64,000 nucleotides of DNA from NCED01 sp035493955 (GCA_035493955.1 DATJHI010000035.1:223647-287646), one strand, 5' to 3'. Counted from the stretch's first letter, positions 49,938 through 58,676 are shown. The notes: generated by a model not told the origin, from the sequence alone. Program-made: numbers and translations.

Positions 49938-50045
49938 AAGGACTCTTTTCAAAATGGCGTCTAACGCCCTTGACCTACCGCCCCGGGGGCTCGACTTCAA
50001 TGCGTCGAGTGGACCCTTAAGACACGCACGAGGCGGAAAAGCGGC

Positions 50046-50591
50046 ATGCAGGCGATCAAAAGGCTCTTGCGGCCGCGTCCGGCGGTGGAGGCGGGACGAC
50101 GGCTGTTCGCCGCGGCGTCCGCCCATGCGCGCCAGTCCGCCCTCTATCTGGGCGCCGGAATCCCCGACACCAACGAGGGCCGGTTCGAGGCCTACACCCT
50201 GCACGTGGTGCTGGTGCTGCACCGGCTGAAGGGGCAGGGGCCCGCCGCGGCGGAGGCCGCCCAGGCCCTGTTCGACGCCTATGTGCGCAACCTCGACGAC
50301 GCCCTGCGCGAAATGGGGGTCGGCGACCTGTCGGTGGGCAAGAAGATGCGCAAGCTGGGCGAGGCCTTCTATGGCCGGGTGAAACACTATGACGAGGCCT
50401 TCGCCGCCCTGCCCGACGAGGCGCCGCTCCAGGCGATGATCGCGCGCACGGTGTTCGCCGGGAGCGGGGAGGGCGACGCGGCCGGCCTTTGCGCCTACGC
50501 CCTGGCCGCGATGCAGGCCCTCAAGGCGCAACCCCTCGAGGCGGTGCTCGACGCCCGTCTCGACTGGCCGAGCTACGGAGAGGCGTCATGA
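50046..50591 (+). CDS. Ubiquinol-cytochrome c chaperone family (CBP3-like) protein
   Basis: A 181-residue helical protein. 'FEAYTLHVVLVLHRLKGQG', 'QALFDAYVRNLDDALREMGVGDLSVGKKMRKLGEAFYGRVKHYDEA' is the CBP3/UQCC1 signature region, used in cytochrome bc1 assembly. The gene is conserved next to yceD (DUF177) in alphaproteobacteria, and here overlaps it by four bases. The gene order bamE (divergent)-chaperone-yceD-plsX-fabH-ihfA is typical of the class. Confidence 0.9.
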   Translation: MQAIKRLLRPRPAVEAGRRLFAAASAHARQSALYLGAGIPDTNEGRFEAYTLHVVLVLHRLKGQGPAAAEAAQALFDAYVRNLDDALREMGVGDLSVGKKMRKLGEAFYGRVKHYDEAFAALPDEAPLQAMIARTVFAGSGEGDAAGLCAYALAAMQALKAQPLEAVLDARLDWPSYGEAS

Positions 50592-51112
50592 GCCGAATTG
50601 TCGACTGGTCCGTCCCGGTGCGCCTGTCCGACGTCGGACGGGGCCCGGAGGCGCGCCGGCTGGAGCCGGACGAGGCCCAGCGAAAACAGATCGCCGCCGC
50701 CCTGGGCCTGGCCGGATTGCCCGCCTTCTCCGGCGAGATCCGCCTCGTCCCGTGGCATGACGGGGCCGAGATCCACGGTCGCTGGACCGCGAAGGTCACC
50801 TACGCCTGCGGCCTGACCCTGGAGCCCTTCGACGAGGACCTCGAGGGCGATTTCACCGTCCGCGCCGTGCCGCCGTCCAGTCCCCTGGCCGCGGAGGACG
50901 AGGCGGCGGAAGCCGAACTCGACCTCGACCCCGAGGCCGACGATCCCCCCGACGTGCTGGAGGGCGAGGCCTTGGACCTCGCCGGCTATCTGATCGAGGA
51001 CCTGTCCCTGTCCCTCGATCCCTTCCCGCGCAAGCCCGGGGCGGTGTTCGAGCCCCCGAACCTGGGCGAACCCGAATCGCCGTTCGCGGTGCTGAAGCGG
51101 TTGAAGGAGTAG
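50588..51112 (+). CDS. YceD/DUF177 family protein
   Basis: A 174-residue acidic protein: 'WSVPVRLSDVG', 'WTAKVTYACGLTLEPFDEDLEGDFTV' and 'EALDLAGYLIEDLSLSLDPFPRKPGA' are the DUF177 blocks. Members are encoded near rpmF and plsX in many bacteria and have been linked to 23S rRNA processing or accumulation. Only one Cys of the usual metal-like pattern is present. ATG 50588 is chosen by its overlap with the upstream stop. Confidence 0.9.
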   Translation: MSRIVDWSVPVRLSDVGRGPEARRLEPDEAQRKQIAAALGLAGLPAFSGEIRLVPWHDGAEIHGRWTAKVTYACGLTLEPFDEDLEGDFTVRAVPPSSPLAAEDEAAEAELDLDPEADDPPDVLEGEALDLAGYLIEDLSLSLDPFPRKPGAVFEPPNLGEPESPFAVLKRLKE

Positions 51113-51134
51113 GGGGCGGCTCCTATCACGGCTC

Positions 51135-51486
51135 ATGCTCTATCTGCTGCTCAAGGCCGCCCTGTCCGGCGTCGTCGTGGCCCTGGTCTCCGAGGTGGCC
51201 AAGCGCTACCCGGGGTTCGGCGGACTCATCGCGTCCCCTGCCGCTGGTGTCGGTCCTGGGCATGATCTGGCTCTGGCGCGACACCCACGATCCCGACCGC
51301 ATGGCGGCCCACGCGACCGGGATCTTCTGGTTCGTGCTGCCCTCCCTGCCGATGTTCCTGTTGATCCCGGCGCTGCTCAGGCGCGGGGTGGCGTTCTGGC
51401 CCGCCTTGGCGGCGGCCTGTGCGCTCAGCCTCGCCCTCTATGGCCTGACGACCTGGATCGGGCCGCGGTTCGGATTGCGGCTGTGA
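51135..51486 (+). pseudogene. DUF3147-type membrane protein gene with a +1 frameshift
   Basis: The first frame gives 'MLYLLLKAALSGVVVALVSEVAKRYPGFGGLIAS', then loses sense. From 51237 a second frame continues 'LPLVSVLGMIWLWRDT' to 'LTTWIGPRFGLRL' and a TGA at 51484-51486. Removing one C from the CCCC run at 51235-51238 joins the two into a 116-residue, four-TM protein of normal DUF3147 length. It is either a genuine frameshift or a sequencing error in a homopolymer. No other damage is visible, so inactivation would be recent. Confidence 0.85.
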
Positions 51487-51619
51487 TCGGAAGCGGGGCT
51501 GCGACCCTGCCCCGGCTTGCCCGCCCCCGCGACGCAGCCTAAGGTCCGACCGCTTTTTGCCGCGGCCTTGTGGGGCCGGCGTTGGCTGAGGCGTGCGTCG
51601 AGGGGATTGCAAGCCGCCC

Positions 51620-52690
51620 GTGTCCAATCCGGTGACCATCTCCATCGACGCCATGGGCGGCGATCATGGCCCGCCCGTCGTGGCCGAGGGCGTGACGCTT
51701 GCGTTGAAGCGCCTCGCCGGCCGCGATGTGCGCTTCCTGCTGCACGGCGACGCCGCTCGCCTCGATGCTGAACTGGCCAGACGCCCGGCCGCCCGCGCCG
51801 TGTGCGAGGTGCGCCATACCGACCTCGTCATCGCCAGCGACGAAAAACCCGCCGTGGCCTTGCGCCGCGGCAAGGGCTCCAGCCTGTGGAACGCCGTCCA
51901 GGCGATCAAGGACGGCGAGGCCCAGGCGATGGTGTCGGCCGGCAACACCGGCGCCCTGATGGCCATCTCCAAGCTCATCCTGCGCATGGCCGTGGGCCTG
52001 GACCGGCCGGCCATCGTCGCCAGCTGGCCGACTATGCGCGGGGTCACCGCCGTGCTCGACGTCGGCGCCAACGTCATCAGCGACGCCGAGCAGCTGGTCG
52101 AGTTCGCCATCATGGGCGAGGCCTTTTACTGCGCGGTGCACGGGGACGAGGCGACCTGCCGCCCCAGCGTCGGCCTGCTCAACGTCGGCTCCGAGGACGT
52201 CAAGGGCCACGAGGAGGTGCGCGAGGCGCACCGACTGCTCCGCGAGGCGGGGCTCGACCTCGAGTACCACGGCTTCGTCGAGGGCGACGACATCGCCAAG
52301 GGCACGGTGGACGTGGTGGTCACCGACGGCTTCACCGGCAATATCGCGCTGAAGACCGCCGAAGGCATGGCCCGGTTCTTCGCCATCAGCCTGCGCGAGA
52401 CCCTGACCTCGACCCCCATGGCCAAGGCCGGCGCCCTGGTCGCCTCCGGGGCGCTGCGGAAGATGCGCGACCGCCTCGACCCCTCCAGCGTCAACGGCGG
52501 CCCGCTGCTCGGGCTCAACGGGGTGGTGGTCAAGAGCCACGGCGGCGCCGACGCCAAGGGCTTCGCCAACGCCATCAAGGTCGCCGCCGATCTGGCCGCC
52601 AGCGACTACGCCGAACACATCGCCCGCAACATGGAGCGGCTTACCGCCGCATTGCGCGAACCCGCCCCGGCGGCGGAGAACGGCGCGTGA
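51620..52690 (+). CDS. plsX: Phosphate acyltransferase PlsX
   Basis: A 356-residue enzyme that converts acyl-ACP and phosphate into acyl-phosphate for phospholipid synthesis. 'TISIDAMGGDHGPPVVAEG', 'VSAGNTGALMAISKLIL', 'VLDVGANV', 'GFVEGDDIAKGTVDVVVTDGFTGNIALK' and 'KSHGGADAKGFANAI' are the family blocks. GTG 51620 gives the family start 'MSNPVTISIDAMGG'. The fabH GTG overlaps its stop by four bases. Confidence 0.95.
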   Translation: MSNPVTISIDAMGGDHGPPVVAEGVTLALKRLAGRDVRFLLHGDAARLDAELARRPAARAVCEVRHTDLVIASDEKPAVALRRGKGSSLWNAVQAIKDGEAQAMVSAGNTGALMAISKLILRMAVGLDRPAIVASWPTMRGVTAVLDVGANVISDAEQLVEFAIMGEAFYCAVHGDEATCRPSVGLLNVGSEDVKGHEEVREAHRLLREAGLDLEYHGFVEGDDIAKGTVDVVVTDGFTGNIALKTAEGMARFFAISLRETLTSTPMAKAGALVASGALRKMRDRLDPSSVNGGPLLGLNGVVVKSHGGADAKGFANAIKVAADLAASDYAEHIARNMERLTAALREPAPAAENGA

Positions 52691-53664
52691 GTGTGATCAG
52701 AAGCGCCGTGACCGGCGTCGGGGCCTACCTTCCCGAAACCGTCGTCTCCAACGAAGACCTGTCCCGTATCGTCGAGACCAGCGACGCCTGGATCCGCGAG
52801 CGCACGGGCATCCGCGAGCGCCGCCGGGCCGCCCGCGGCCAGTTCACCTCCGACCTCGCCGTCGCCGCCGCCCGCGCCGCCCTGGCGGCGGCCGGCCGCA
52901 CCGCCGCCGACATCGACCTGATCGTGGTGGCGACCACCACCCCCGACCTGACCTTCCCCGCCACCGCCGCCATCGTCCAGCGCAAGCTGGGGGCCCCGAT
53001 CTGCCCGGCCTTCGACGTCCAGGCGGTGTGCTCGGGCTTCGTCTACGCCCTGTCGGTCGTCGACGGCTTCGTGGCCCGGGGACTGGCGCGCTGCGCCCTC
53101 GTCATCGGGGCGGAGACCATGTCCCGCCTGCTCGATTATACCGATCGCGGCACCTGCGTGCTGTTCGGCGACGGCGCCGGCGCAGTGGTCGTCGAGCCGG
53201 CGCAAGGGGCGGGCCGGACCGACGACCGCGGCCTCCTCGGCTTCGCCTTGCGCAGCGACGGGGCCAAGCAGGACCTGCTCTATGTCGACGGCGGCGTCTC
53301 CACCACCGGAACCGTCGGCCACCTGCGCATGGTCGGGAACCAGGTGTTCCGTCACGCCGTGGTCAATATCGCCGAGGCGGTGGAGGCCGCGGCCAAGGTC
53401 GCCGGCGTGCCGGTATCGGCCATCGACTGGTTCATCCCGCACCAGGCCAACCAGCGCATCCTCCAGGGCGTCGCCCATCGCCTGGGCATCGACGAAACCA
53501 AGGTGGTCTCCACGGTGGACCACCACGCCAACACCTCGGCCGCGTCCATCCCCATGGCTTTGGCCGAGGCGGTGGAGGACGGACGGATCAAGCCCGGCCA
53601 GTTGCTGCTGCTGGAAGCGATGGGCGGCGGCTTCACCTGGGGCGCCTGCGTCCTGCGGTTCTGA
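52687..53664 (+). CDS. fabH: Beta-ketoacyl-ACP synthase III
   Basis: A 325-residue condensing enzyme that joins acetyl-CoA and malonyl-ACP to begin fatty-acid synthesis. The catalytic triad is Cys115 ('VQAVCSGFVYAL'), His252 ('FIPHQANQRIL') and Asn282 ('DHHANTSAASIPMAL'); 'GDGAGAVVVE' is the glycine-rich loop. GTG start overlaps the plsX stop. The plsX-fabH-ihfA order is conserved in alphaproteobacteria. Confidence 0.95.
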   Translation: MSVIRSAVTGVGAYLPETVVSNEDLSRIVETSDAWIRERTGIRERRRAARGQFTSDLAVAAARAALAAAGRTAADIDLIVVATTTPDLTFPATAAIVQRKLGAPICPAFDVQAVCSGFVYALSVVDGFVARGLARCALVIGAETMSRLLDYTDRGTCVLFGDGAGAVVVEPAQGAGRTDDRGLLGFALRSDGAKQDLLYVDGGVSTTGTVGHLRMVGNQVFRHAVVNIAEAVEAAAKVAGVPVSAIDWFIPHQANQRILQGVAHRLGIDETKVVSTVDHHANTSAASIPMALAEAVEDGRIKPGQLLLLEAMGGGFTWGACVLRF

Positions 53665-53753
53665 GCGTTTCAGGAATCGGTTCCCCGCCCGGAAGCGCGA
53701 TCGAGCGAATATCCCAGGGGCTGCGACTCTGGCGCATGGGCGAAGCCTTTGAC

Positions 53754-53782
53754 TTGACGCCGCTTTCCCACCGTGTAGCGAT
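53754..53782 (+). promoter_or_regulatory. Putative housekeeping promoter for ihfA
   Basis: TTGACGC at 53754-53760 matches the Caulobacter -35 consensus. A -10-like TAGCGA lies at 53777-53782 after a 17-base spacer, though the -10 is a weak match. The start site would be about 20 bases before the ihfA ATG at 53808, allowing expression separate from plsX-fabH. Confidence 0.4.
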
Positions 53783-53807
53783 GTGATGCATTAGGCGGGG
53801 GGACCGC

Positions 53808-54122
53808 ATGAAAAGCGAAACGCTGACACGGGCCGACCTGGCTGAATCCGTCCACGAAGAGGTGGGCCTGACCCGGCAGGATTGCGCCGGTCTGGTCGAG
53901 CGCACCCTCGACCTTGTGGCCGAGGCCTTGGAGGCCGGTCAGATCGTCAAACTTTCCGGTTTCGGGGTGTTCCAGGTCCGGGCCAAGCGGGCCCGCGTGG
54001 GCCGCAATCCCAAGACCGGCGAGCCCGCGCCCATCGATCCTCGACGCGTGATCAGCTTCCGCGCCTCGCAGGTGATGAAGTCGCGGGTCGACGGGGCCCA
54101 CAACGGGGCCGCGAAGGACTAG
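53808..54122 (+). CDS. ihfA: Integration host factor subunit alpha
   Basis: A 104-residue HU/IHF-family DNA-bending protein. 'LTRADLAESVHEEVGLTRQDCAGLVERTLDLVAEALEAGQIVKLSGFGVFQVR' and the DNA-arm segment 'RVGRNPKTGEPAPIDPRRVISFRAS' with the intercalating Pro (NPKTGEPAPI) identify it. IHF-alpha rather than HU is favoured by position after fabH and before the MerR regulator. The protein would pair with IhfB encoded elsewhere. Confidence 0.93.
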   Translation: MKSETLTRADLAESVHEEVGLTRQDCAGLVERTLDLVAEALEAGQIVKLSGFGVFQVRAKRARVGRNPKTGEPAPIDPRRVISFRASQVMKSRVDGAHNGAAKD

Positions 54123-54125
54123 ACC

Positions 54126-54557
54126 GTGACGAAGGGGCCCGACGCCTTCCGCACGATCTCAGAGGCCGCGGACGAACTCGGTGTGCCCCAGCACGTGCTG
54201 CGGTTCTGGGAGACCAAGTTCTCCTTCATCCGGCCGATGAAGCGGGCCGGGGGCCGTCGTTTCTATCGACCTCAGGACATCGAGGTGCTGGAGGGGGTGC
54301 GCGTCCTGCTGCACCGGGAAGGCTACACCATCAAGGGGGTGCAGCGCCTGCACAAGGAGCAGGGGATGCGCCGGCTGGTGGCCGCCGCCCACGGCGACAT
54401 CCCCGCCCTGGCGACCGCGGAGCCGGAGGCTCCTCCGCCCGCGGCGGAGACCGCCACGCCCCTGCTGGACGAGGCGGCGCGCCATCGGCTGCAGGGGGTG
54501 CTGGATGATCTGCAGGGGGTCAAGGACCGCATCGACCGGCTGCTGACCAGGCCCTGA
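54126..54557 (+). CDS. MerR family transcriptional regulator
   Basis: A 143-residue regulator. The winged helix-turn-helix is 'FRTISEAADELGVPQHVLRFWETKFSFIRPMKRAGGRRFYRPQDIEVLEGVRVLLHREGYTIKGVQRL'. The C-terminal part has a Pro/Ala linker and a helix ('HRLQGVLDDLQGVKDRIDRLL') for dimerisation; no metal-binding Cys is present, so it is not a mercury or copper sensor. GTG start three bases after the ihfA stop; the two genes are co-transcribed. This pairing is conserved in the group. Confidence 0.9.
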   Translation: MTKGPDAFRTISEAADELGVPQHVLRFWETKFSFIRPMKRAGGRRFYRPQDIEVLEGVRVLLHREGYTIKGVQRLHKEQGMRRLVAAAHGDIPALATAEPEAPPPAAETATPLLDEAARHRLQGVLDDLQGVKDRIDRLLTRP

Positions 54558-54644
54558 TCGACCTGGTTTCCCGTGGCTGGCGAGAAGGGAGATTTCCGCA
54601 TTGCCAGCCGCGTCCGCGCCCTTCATAAGGGCGCTCCTCGTGAT

Positions 54645-54721
<77 letters not shown>

Positions 54722-54756
54722 AATTCCTTAGGGAACTCACGGGGTTGAAGATTGAA

Positions 54757-54788
54757 GGCGGTTCCTCGCGGGGCCGCCTTTTCTCTTT
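54757..54788 (+). terminator. Rho-independent terminator after tRNA-Pro
   Basis: GGCGGTTCC (54757-54765) and GGGGCCGCC (54770-54778) form a nine-pair stem with two G-U pairs and a TCGC loop, followed by TTTTCTCTTT. It lies 35 bases after the tRNA 3' end. Confidence 0.75.
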
Positions 54789-54801
54789 GTCGTGCAGCCG
54801 C

Positions 54802-54999
54802 CTAACGCCCGCGGTTCATCCAGGCGATCAGCGGGATCAAGGGGCCGCCCCAGCTGACCCCGGCGACGACGAAGAAGACCAGTTGCACGATCCAGTTGGT
54901 GGGCAGGCGCTCGGCCAGGGTCGCGACCACGGCGATGTAGAGGCCGAGGAAGCCGACGATGGCCATCGAGCCGATAAGCTTCCGGGTCCGGACGGTCAT
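54802..54999 (-). CDS. DUF2842 family membrane protein
   Basis: A 65-residue protein beginning MTVRTRKLIGSMAIVGFLGLY. It has two TM segments ('IVGFLGLYIAVVATLAERL' and 'WIVQLVFFVVAGVSWGGPLIPLIAWM') and the family ending 'PLIPLIAWMNRG'. This is the full-length DUF2842 pattern, found in alphaproteobacteria with unknown function. It is convergent with the tRNA-Pro terminator. Confidence 0.9.
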   Translation of the reverse strand: MTVRTRKLIGSMAIVGFLGLYIAVVATLAERLPTNWIVQLVFFVVAGVSWGGPLIPLIAWMNRGR

Positions 55000-55063
55000 G
55001 GTCTTTTGCGTCCCCTGAAAACCGAATCGCCGACCGCCATGGTCGCCGAGGCGCCGCGACGGC

Positions 55064-55315
55064 TCAAGACCCCCGCCGAACCAGCGCCAGGGCCGACAGC
55101 AGCAGGATCGCCGCCGCCGCGGCGGCCGCCAGGCCGAAGAGCGGGCCTGTCCGGTCCAGGCCCGGCGTCCCCGCCAGGAACTGGCCGATCAGCGCTCCGA
55201 CCAGCCCCACCGCCAGATTGGTCAAAAGGCCGTGATGCCGGTTCATCGACCGCTGGGCGAGCCATCCCGCCAATAGACCGATGATGATGGTTCCGAACAG
55301 AGGGCCGCCGCTCAT
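55064..55315 (-). CDS. GlsB/YeaQ/YmgE family stress-response membrane protein
   Basis: An 83-residue protein with three TM segments: 'FGTIIIGLLAGWLAQRSM', 'LLTNLAVGLVGALIGQFLAG' and 'LFGLAAAAAAAILLLSALALV'. The Gly-rich 'GLLAGWLA' and 'VGLVGALIGQFL' helices match the transglycosylase-associated (GlsB/YeaQ) family. The role is unknown; family members are induced under stress. It is upstream of, and on the same strand as, the DUF2842 gene with 64 bp between them. Confidence 0.85.
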   Translation of the reverse strand: MSGGPLFGTIIIGLLAGWLAQRSMNRHHGLLTNLAVGLVGALIGQFLAGTPGLDRTGPLFGLAAAAAAAILLLSALALVRRGS

Positions 55316-55469
55316 GCTGTCTCCCCGGCGAGCCTTCGAGGTCCGTCTCGGGCTTCCAGCTTCGCGGGGTTAAACTAGCCTTGAACTGTTGTGAGTCCCA
55401 CTGTTTGACGAGGAGTGGACGGGGCCGCCCACGCGGGCTAGGTCACCCGGACGCCGAAGCGGGACAGCC

Positions 55470-56513
55470 ATGCGCTGGAGCTACAATCTAGAGCGGTCGC
55501 AGCTGGTGGCGATCTGGCTGTTCGCGGTCGCGGTCATGATCGTGGCCATCGTCATCGTGGGCGGGGCGACGCGCCTGACCGGATCGGGCCTGTCGATCAC
55601 CGAGTGGAACCCCGTGTCGGGAACGCTTCCGCCGATGAGCGCGGCCGCCTGGCAGGCCGAGTTCCAGAACTATCAGCGCATCCCCCAGTACCAGTTCATC
55701 AACCGCGGCATGACCCTTGAGGCCTTCAAGGGCATCTTCTGGTGGGAGTGGACCCATCGGCTGCTCGGCCGGCTGGTCGGGCTGGTGTTCGCCATTCCCT
55801 TCCTGATCTTCCTTTTGACCCGCACGATTCCGCGCCGGCTGATCTGGCGCTGCGCGGTGATCCTGGGCCTGGGAGGGCTCCAGGGCCTCGTCGGCTGGTG
55901 GATGGTGGCCAGCGGCCTGTCGCAGCGGGTGACCGTGGCCCCGGAGCGGCTGGCGATCCACCTCGGTCTGGCCCTGGTGGTGTTCTGCGCCTGCATCTGG
56001 ACCGGGCTCGAGGCCTGGTGGGGCAAGGCCCGCGTCGGCTACGGGCTCGACAGCCGCTGGCGGACCCTGGGCCTGGGCTTGCCGGCCCTGGCCTGGACGC
56101 AGAGCCTCCTGGGCGCCCTGGTGGCCGGCAATCAGGCCGGCCAGATCTACAACGACTGGCCATGGATGAACGGGCGGGTGTTCCCGCAGGACTATTGGAT
56201 CAAGGGCGCCGGAGTCTGGCGTTCCCTGCTCCACAGCCAGGCGGCGGTGCAGTTCAACCATCGGCTGGGCGCCTATCTGTTGTTCGCCTGTGCGATCGCC
56301 TTCGCCATCGGCGTGTCGCGGGCGCGGCTGCCGACGCCGGTGAGGGCCCTGGCCCATCTCCTGGCCGCCCTGGTGGCGGTCCAGGCCGCCCTGGGCGTCT
56401 GGACCCTGACGAGCCACGCGCCGCTGTCCCTCAGCCTGATCCACCAGATCGGCGCGGTCCTGGTGCTGACCACGGCGACGGCGCTGGCGTGGCGGGTGAG
56501 GCGGCCAGCCTGA
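55470..56513 (+). CDS. ctaA: Heme A synthase (COX15/CtaA)
   Basis: A 347-residue inner-membrane enzyme that oxidises the C8 methyl of heme O to make heme A for cytochrome c oxidase. Eight TM helices are predicted, with heme-ligand His residues in 'EWTHRLLGR', 'AIHLGLALVVF', 'FNHRLGAYLLF' and 'SLIHQIGAVLVL'. 'VIVGGATRLTGSGLSITEWNPVSGTLPP' is the family's first loop. Length and spacing are those of type 2 alphaproteobacterial CtaA. It is probably monocistronic; the next gene follows an AT-rich gap. Confidence 0.95.
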   Translation: MRWSYNLERSQLVAIWLFAVAVMIVAIVIVGGATRLTGSGLSITEWNPVSGTLPPMSAAAWQAEFQNYQRIPQYQFINRGMTLEAFKGIFWWEWTHRLLGRLVGLVFAIPFLIFLLTRTIPRRLIWRCAVILGLGGLQGLVGWWMVASGLSQRVTVAPERLAIHLGLALVVFCACIWTGLEAWWGKARVGYGLDSRWRTLGLGLPALAWTQSLLGALVAGNQAGQIYNDWPWMNGRVFPQDYWIKGAGVWRSLLHSQAAVQFNHRLGAYLLFACAIAFAIGVSRARLPTPVRALAHLLAALVAVQAALGVWTLTSHAPLSLSLIHQIGAVLVLTTATALAWRVRRPA

Positions 56514-56583
56514 CGGTATCATATTACCTCATACAAAATATCCAGTAAAAACAATGTCATGACATAAGCCGTCCGCGGCCGTG

Positions 56584-56612
56584 TTGACACGGTGGAATCG
56601 TCCCTGTAACCA
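56584..56612 (+). promoter_or_regulatory. Promoter for the rplM-rpsI operon
   Basis: TTGACA at 56584-56589 and TAACCA at 56607-56612 are separated by 17 bases. The start site would be about 55 bases before rplM. An AT-rich block at 56517-56570 precedes it and may act as an UP-like element. Confidence 0.5.
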
Positions 56613-56670
56613 CCCCGCTCCTTCGGGCCGCTCGCGGTCCGGCTACCCGTTCTTGGGGCCTTTCTCCATG

Positions 56671-57141
56671 ATGAAGACCACGGTTTCGCTGAAGCCGGCG
56701 GACGTCGAGAAGAAGTGGATCGTGATCGACGCGGAGAACGCCGTCGTCGGCCGTCTCGCCACGTTCATCGCCATGCGCCTTCGCGGCAAGCACCGCCCGG
56801 ACTACACCCCCCACGTCGACTGCGGCGACTATGTCGTGGTGGTCAACGCCGACAAGGTGAAGTTCACCGGCCGCAAGCTGCAACAGAAGACCTACTACTG
56901 GCACACCGGCCACCCCGGCGGCATCAAGGAGCGGACGGCGGAGAAGATCCTCGCCGGCAAGTTCCCCGAGCGCATCCTGGAAAAGGCCGTTGAACGCATG
57001 CTCCCGAAAGAGAGCCCGCTGGCCCGCAAGCAACTGACCCACCTGCGCATCTACAACTCGGGGGAACATCCCCACGAGGCCCAGGCCCCTGAAACCATCG
57101 CGTTCGCCGAAATGAACGCCAAGAACGTGCGGAGCCAGTAG
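56671..57141 (+). CDS. rplM: 50S ribosomal protein L13
   Basis: A 156-residue ribosomal protein. 'KTTVSLKPADVEKKWIVIDAENAVVGRLATFIAMRLRGKHRPDYTPHVDCGDYVVVVNADKV' and 'RMLPKESPLARKQLTHLRIYNSGEHPHEAQAP' are diagnostic. ATG 56671 is used because close relatives start MKTT; an adjacent ATG at 56668 is possible. Three bases separate it from rpsI. Confidence 0.96.
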   Translation: MKTTVSLKPADVEKKWIVIDAENAVVGRLATFIAMRLRGKHRPDYTPHVDCGDYVVVVNADKVKFTGRKLQQKTYYWHTGHPGGIKERTAEKILAGKFPERILEKAVERMLPKESPLARKQLTHLRIYNSGEHPHEAQAPETIAFAEMNAKNVRSQ

Positions 57142-57144
57142 ACC

Positions 57145-57645
57145 ATGGCGTCTGACGTCGAAAATTCAGTCGAAGCGCCGGCCGCTACGGGCTTCGACGC
57201 CCTGCAGCACCTGTCGTCCAATCCGGCTCCCCCCGTGTACGAGCCCAAGATCGACGCCCAGGGCCGCGCCTACGCCACCGGCAAGCGCAAGAACGCCATC
57301 GCCAAGGTCTGGCTTCAGCCGGGCTCGGGCAAGATCACTGTCAACGGCCGCGACCAGGCGATCTATTTCGCCCGACCGGTGCTGCGGATGATGATCGCCC
57401 AGCCCCTGCAGGTCACCGACCGCCTGACCCAGTTCGACGTGATCGTCTCGGTCCAGGGTTCGGGCCTGTCCGGCCAGGCCGGCGCGGTCCGTCACGGCAT
57501 CTCCAAGGCCCTGACCTATTACGAGCCCGGCCTGCGGCCGGTGCTGAAGCCCCACGGCTTCCTCACCCGCGACAGCCGCGTGGTCGAGCGCAAGAAGTAC
57601 GGCAAGGCCAAGGCCCGCCGCAGCTTCCAGTTCTCGAAGCGCTAG
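57145..57645 (+). CDS. rpsI: 30S ribosomal protein S9
   Basis: A 166-residue protein with an N-terminal extension of about 35 residues common in alphaproteobacteria, then 'AYATGKRKNAIAKVWLQPGSGKITVNGRD', 'QAGAVRHGISKALTYYEPGLRP' and the tail 'KKYGKAKARRSFQFSKR' that reaches the P-site tRNA. It is the second gene of the L13-S9 operon and is followed by a strong terminator. Confidence 0.96.
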   Translation: MASDVENSVEAPAATGFDALQHLSSNPAPPVYEPKIDAQGRAYATGKRKNAIAKVWLQPGSGKITVNGRDQAIYFARPVLRMMIAQPLQVTDRLTQFDVIVSVQGSGLSGQAGAVRHGISKALTYYEPGLRPVLKPHGFLTRDSRVVERKKYGKAKARRSFQFSKR

Positions 57646-57673
57646 GACGCGAAGCGAGCTTTCGTGTTCGATG

Positions 57674-57703
57674 GGGCGCTTCGGGAAACCGGAGCGCCCT
57701 TTT
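57674..57703 (+). terminator. Rho-independent terminator after rpsI
   Basis: GGGCGCTTCGG (57674-57684) and CCGGAGCGCCC (57689-57699) form an 11-pair stem with one U-G pair around a GAAA loop, followed by TTTT. It lies 28 bases after the rpsI stop. Confidence 0.85.
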
Positions 57704-57728
57704 CGTTGACGTGCGCAAGGAGGCTTCA

Positions 57729-58676
57729 ATGCCCCACAAGGTGTTCATCGACGGCGAGGCCGGCACCACCGGCCTGCAGATCCGCGAGCGCCTCGCCGCC
57801 CGCGAGGACATCGCCCTGGTCTCCATCGACCCGGCCCGGCGCAAGGACCGGGACGCGCGCGCCGAGATGCTGAACGGCGCCGACGCGGTGATCCTGTGCC
57901 TGCCCGACGAGGCGGCCCGCGAGGCCGTGGCCCTGATCGAAAACCCGGACGTGCGGGTGATCGACGCCTCGACGGCGCACCGGGTGACGCCGGGCTGGGT
58001 CTATGGCTTTCCCGAGGTATCGGGCCAGCGCGCCGCGATCGCCGCCGCGACGCGGGTGAGCAACCCCGGCTGCTATTCCACCGGGGCCATCGCCCTGATC
58101 CGCCCGCTGGTCGACGCGGGGTTGCTGCCGGCCGCCTGGCCGGTCGCCATCAACGCCGTGTCCGGCTACTCGGGCGGCGGCCGCAGCATGATCGCCGAGT
58201 TCGAGGACCGCGCCTCGCCGGCCTATGTGGAGACGGCCTACCGCCCCTACGCCCTGGGCCTGGAGCACAAGCATGTGCCGGAGATCCAGGCCCGTGGCGG
58301 CCTGACCCATCCGCCGCTGTTCGCCCCCGCCGTCGGCCGCTACGCCCAGGGCATGATCGTGGAGATCCCGCTGCAGTTGTGGGCCATCCCCGGAACGCCC
58401 GGCCTGGCGGCGATCCATCAGGCCCTCGCGAGCGCCTACGCCGGCGAGCGGTTCGTCGAGGTCGCCTCCATGGACGAGGCCTCGGCGACGAAAACCCTGG
58501 ACCCCGAGGTCCTGAACGGCACCAACCGGCTGAAGCTGTTCGTCTTCGGCAACCCGGCCCGCGGTCAGGCGCGGCTGGTCGCCTTGCTGGACAACCTTGG
58601 CAAAGGCGCTTCCGGCGCGGCGGTGCAGAACCTCAACCTGATGCTGGGGCTGGACGAGGCGGCGGGCCTGGAATGA
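57729..58676 (+). CDS. argC: N-acetyl-gamma-glutamyl-phosphate reductase, type 2
   Basis: A 315-residue arginine-biosynthesis enzyme that reduces N-acetylglutamyl-phosphate to the semialdehyde. 'KVFIDGEAGTTGLQIRERLAAR' is the type 2 NADP-binding start; the catalytic Cys is in 'SNPGCYSTGAIAL', and 'VSGYSGGGRSMIAEFE' and 'LEHKHVPEIQA' are conserved. It is shorter than type 1 ArgC (about 345 aa), as expected. ATG 57729 has AAGGAGG upstream. It follows rplM-rpsI, an order conserved in alphaproteobacteria. Confidence 0.94.
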   Translation: MPHKVFIDGEAGTTGLQIRERLAAREDIALVSIDPARRKDRDARAEMLNGADAVILCLPDEAAREAVALIENPDVRVIDASTAHRVTPGWVYGFPEVSGQRAAIAAATRVSNPGCYSTGAIALIRPLVDAGLLPAAWPVAINAVSGYSGGGRSMIAEFEDRASPAYVETAYRPYALGLEHKHVPEIQARGGLTHPPLFAPAVGRYAQGMIVEIPLQLWAIPGTPGLAAIHQALASAYAGERFVEVASMDEASATKTLDPEVLNGTNRLKLFVFGNPARGQARLVALLDNLGKGASGAAVQNLNLMLGLDEAAGLE

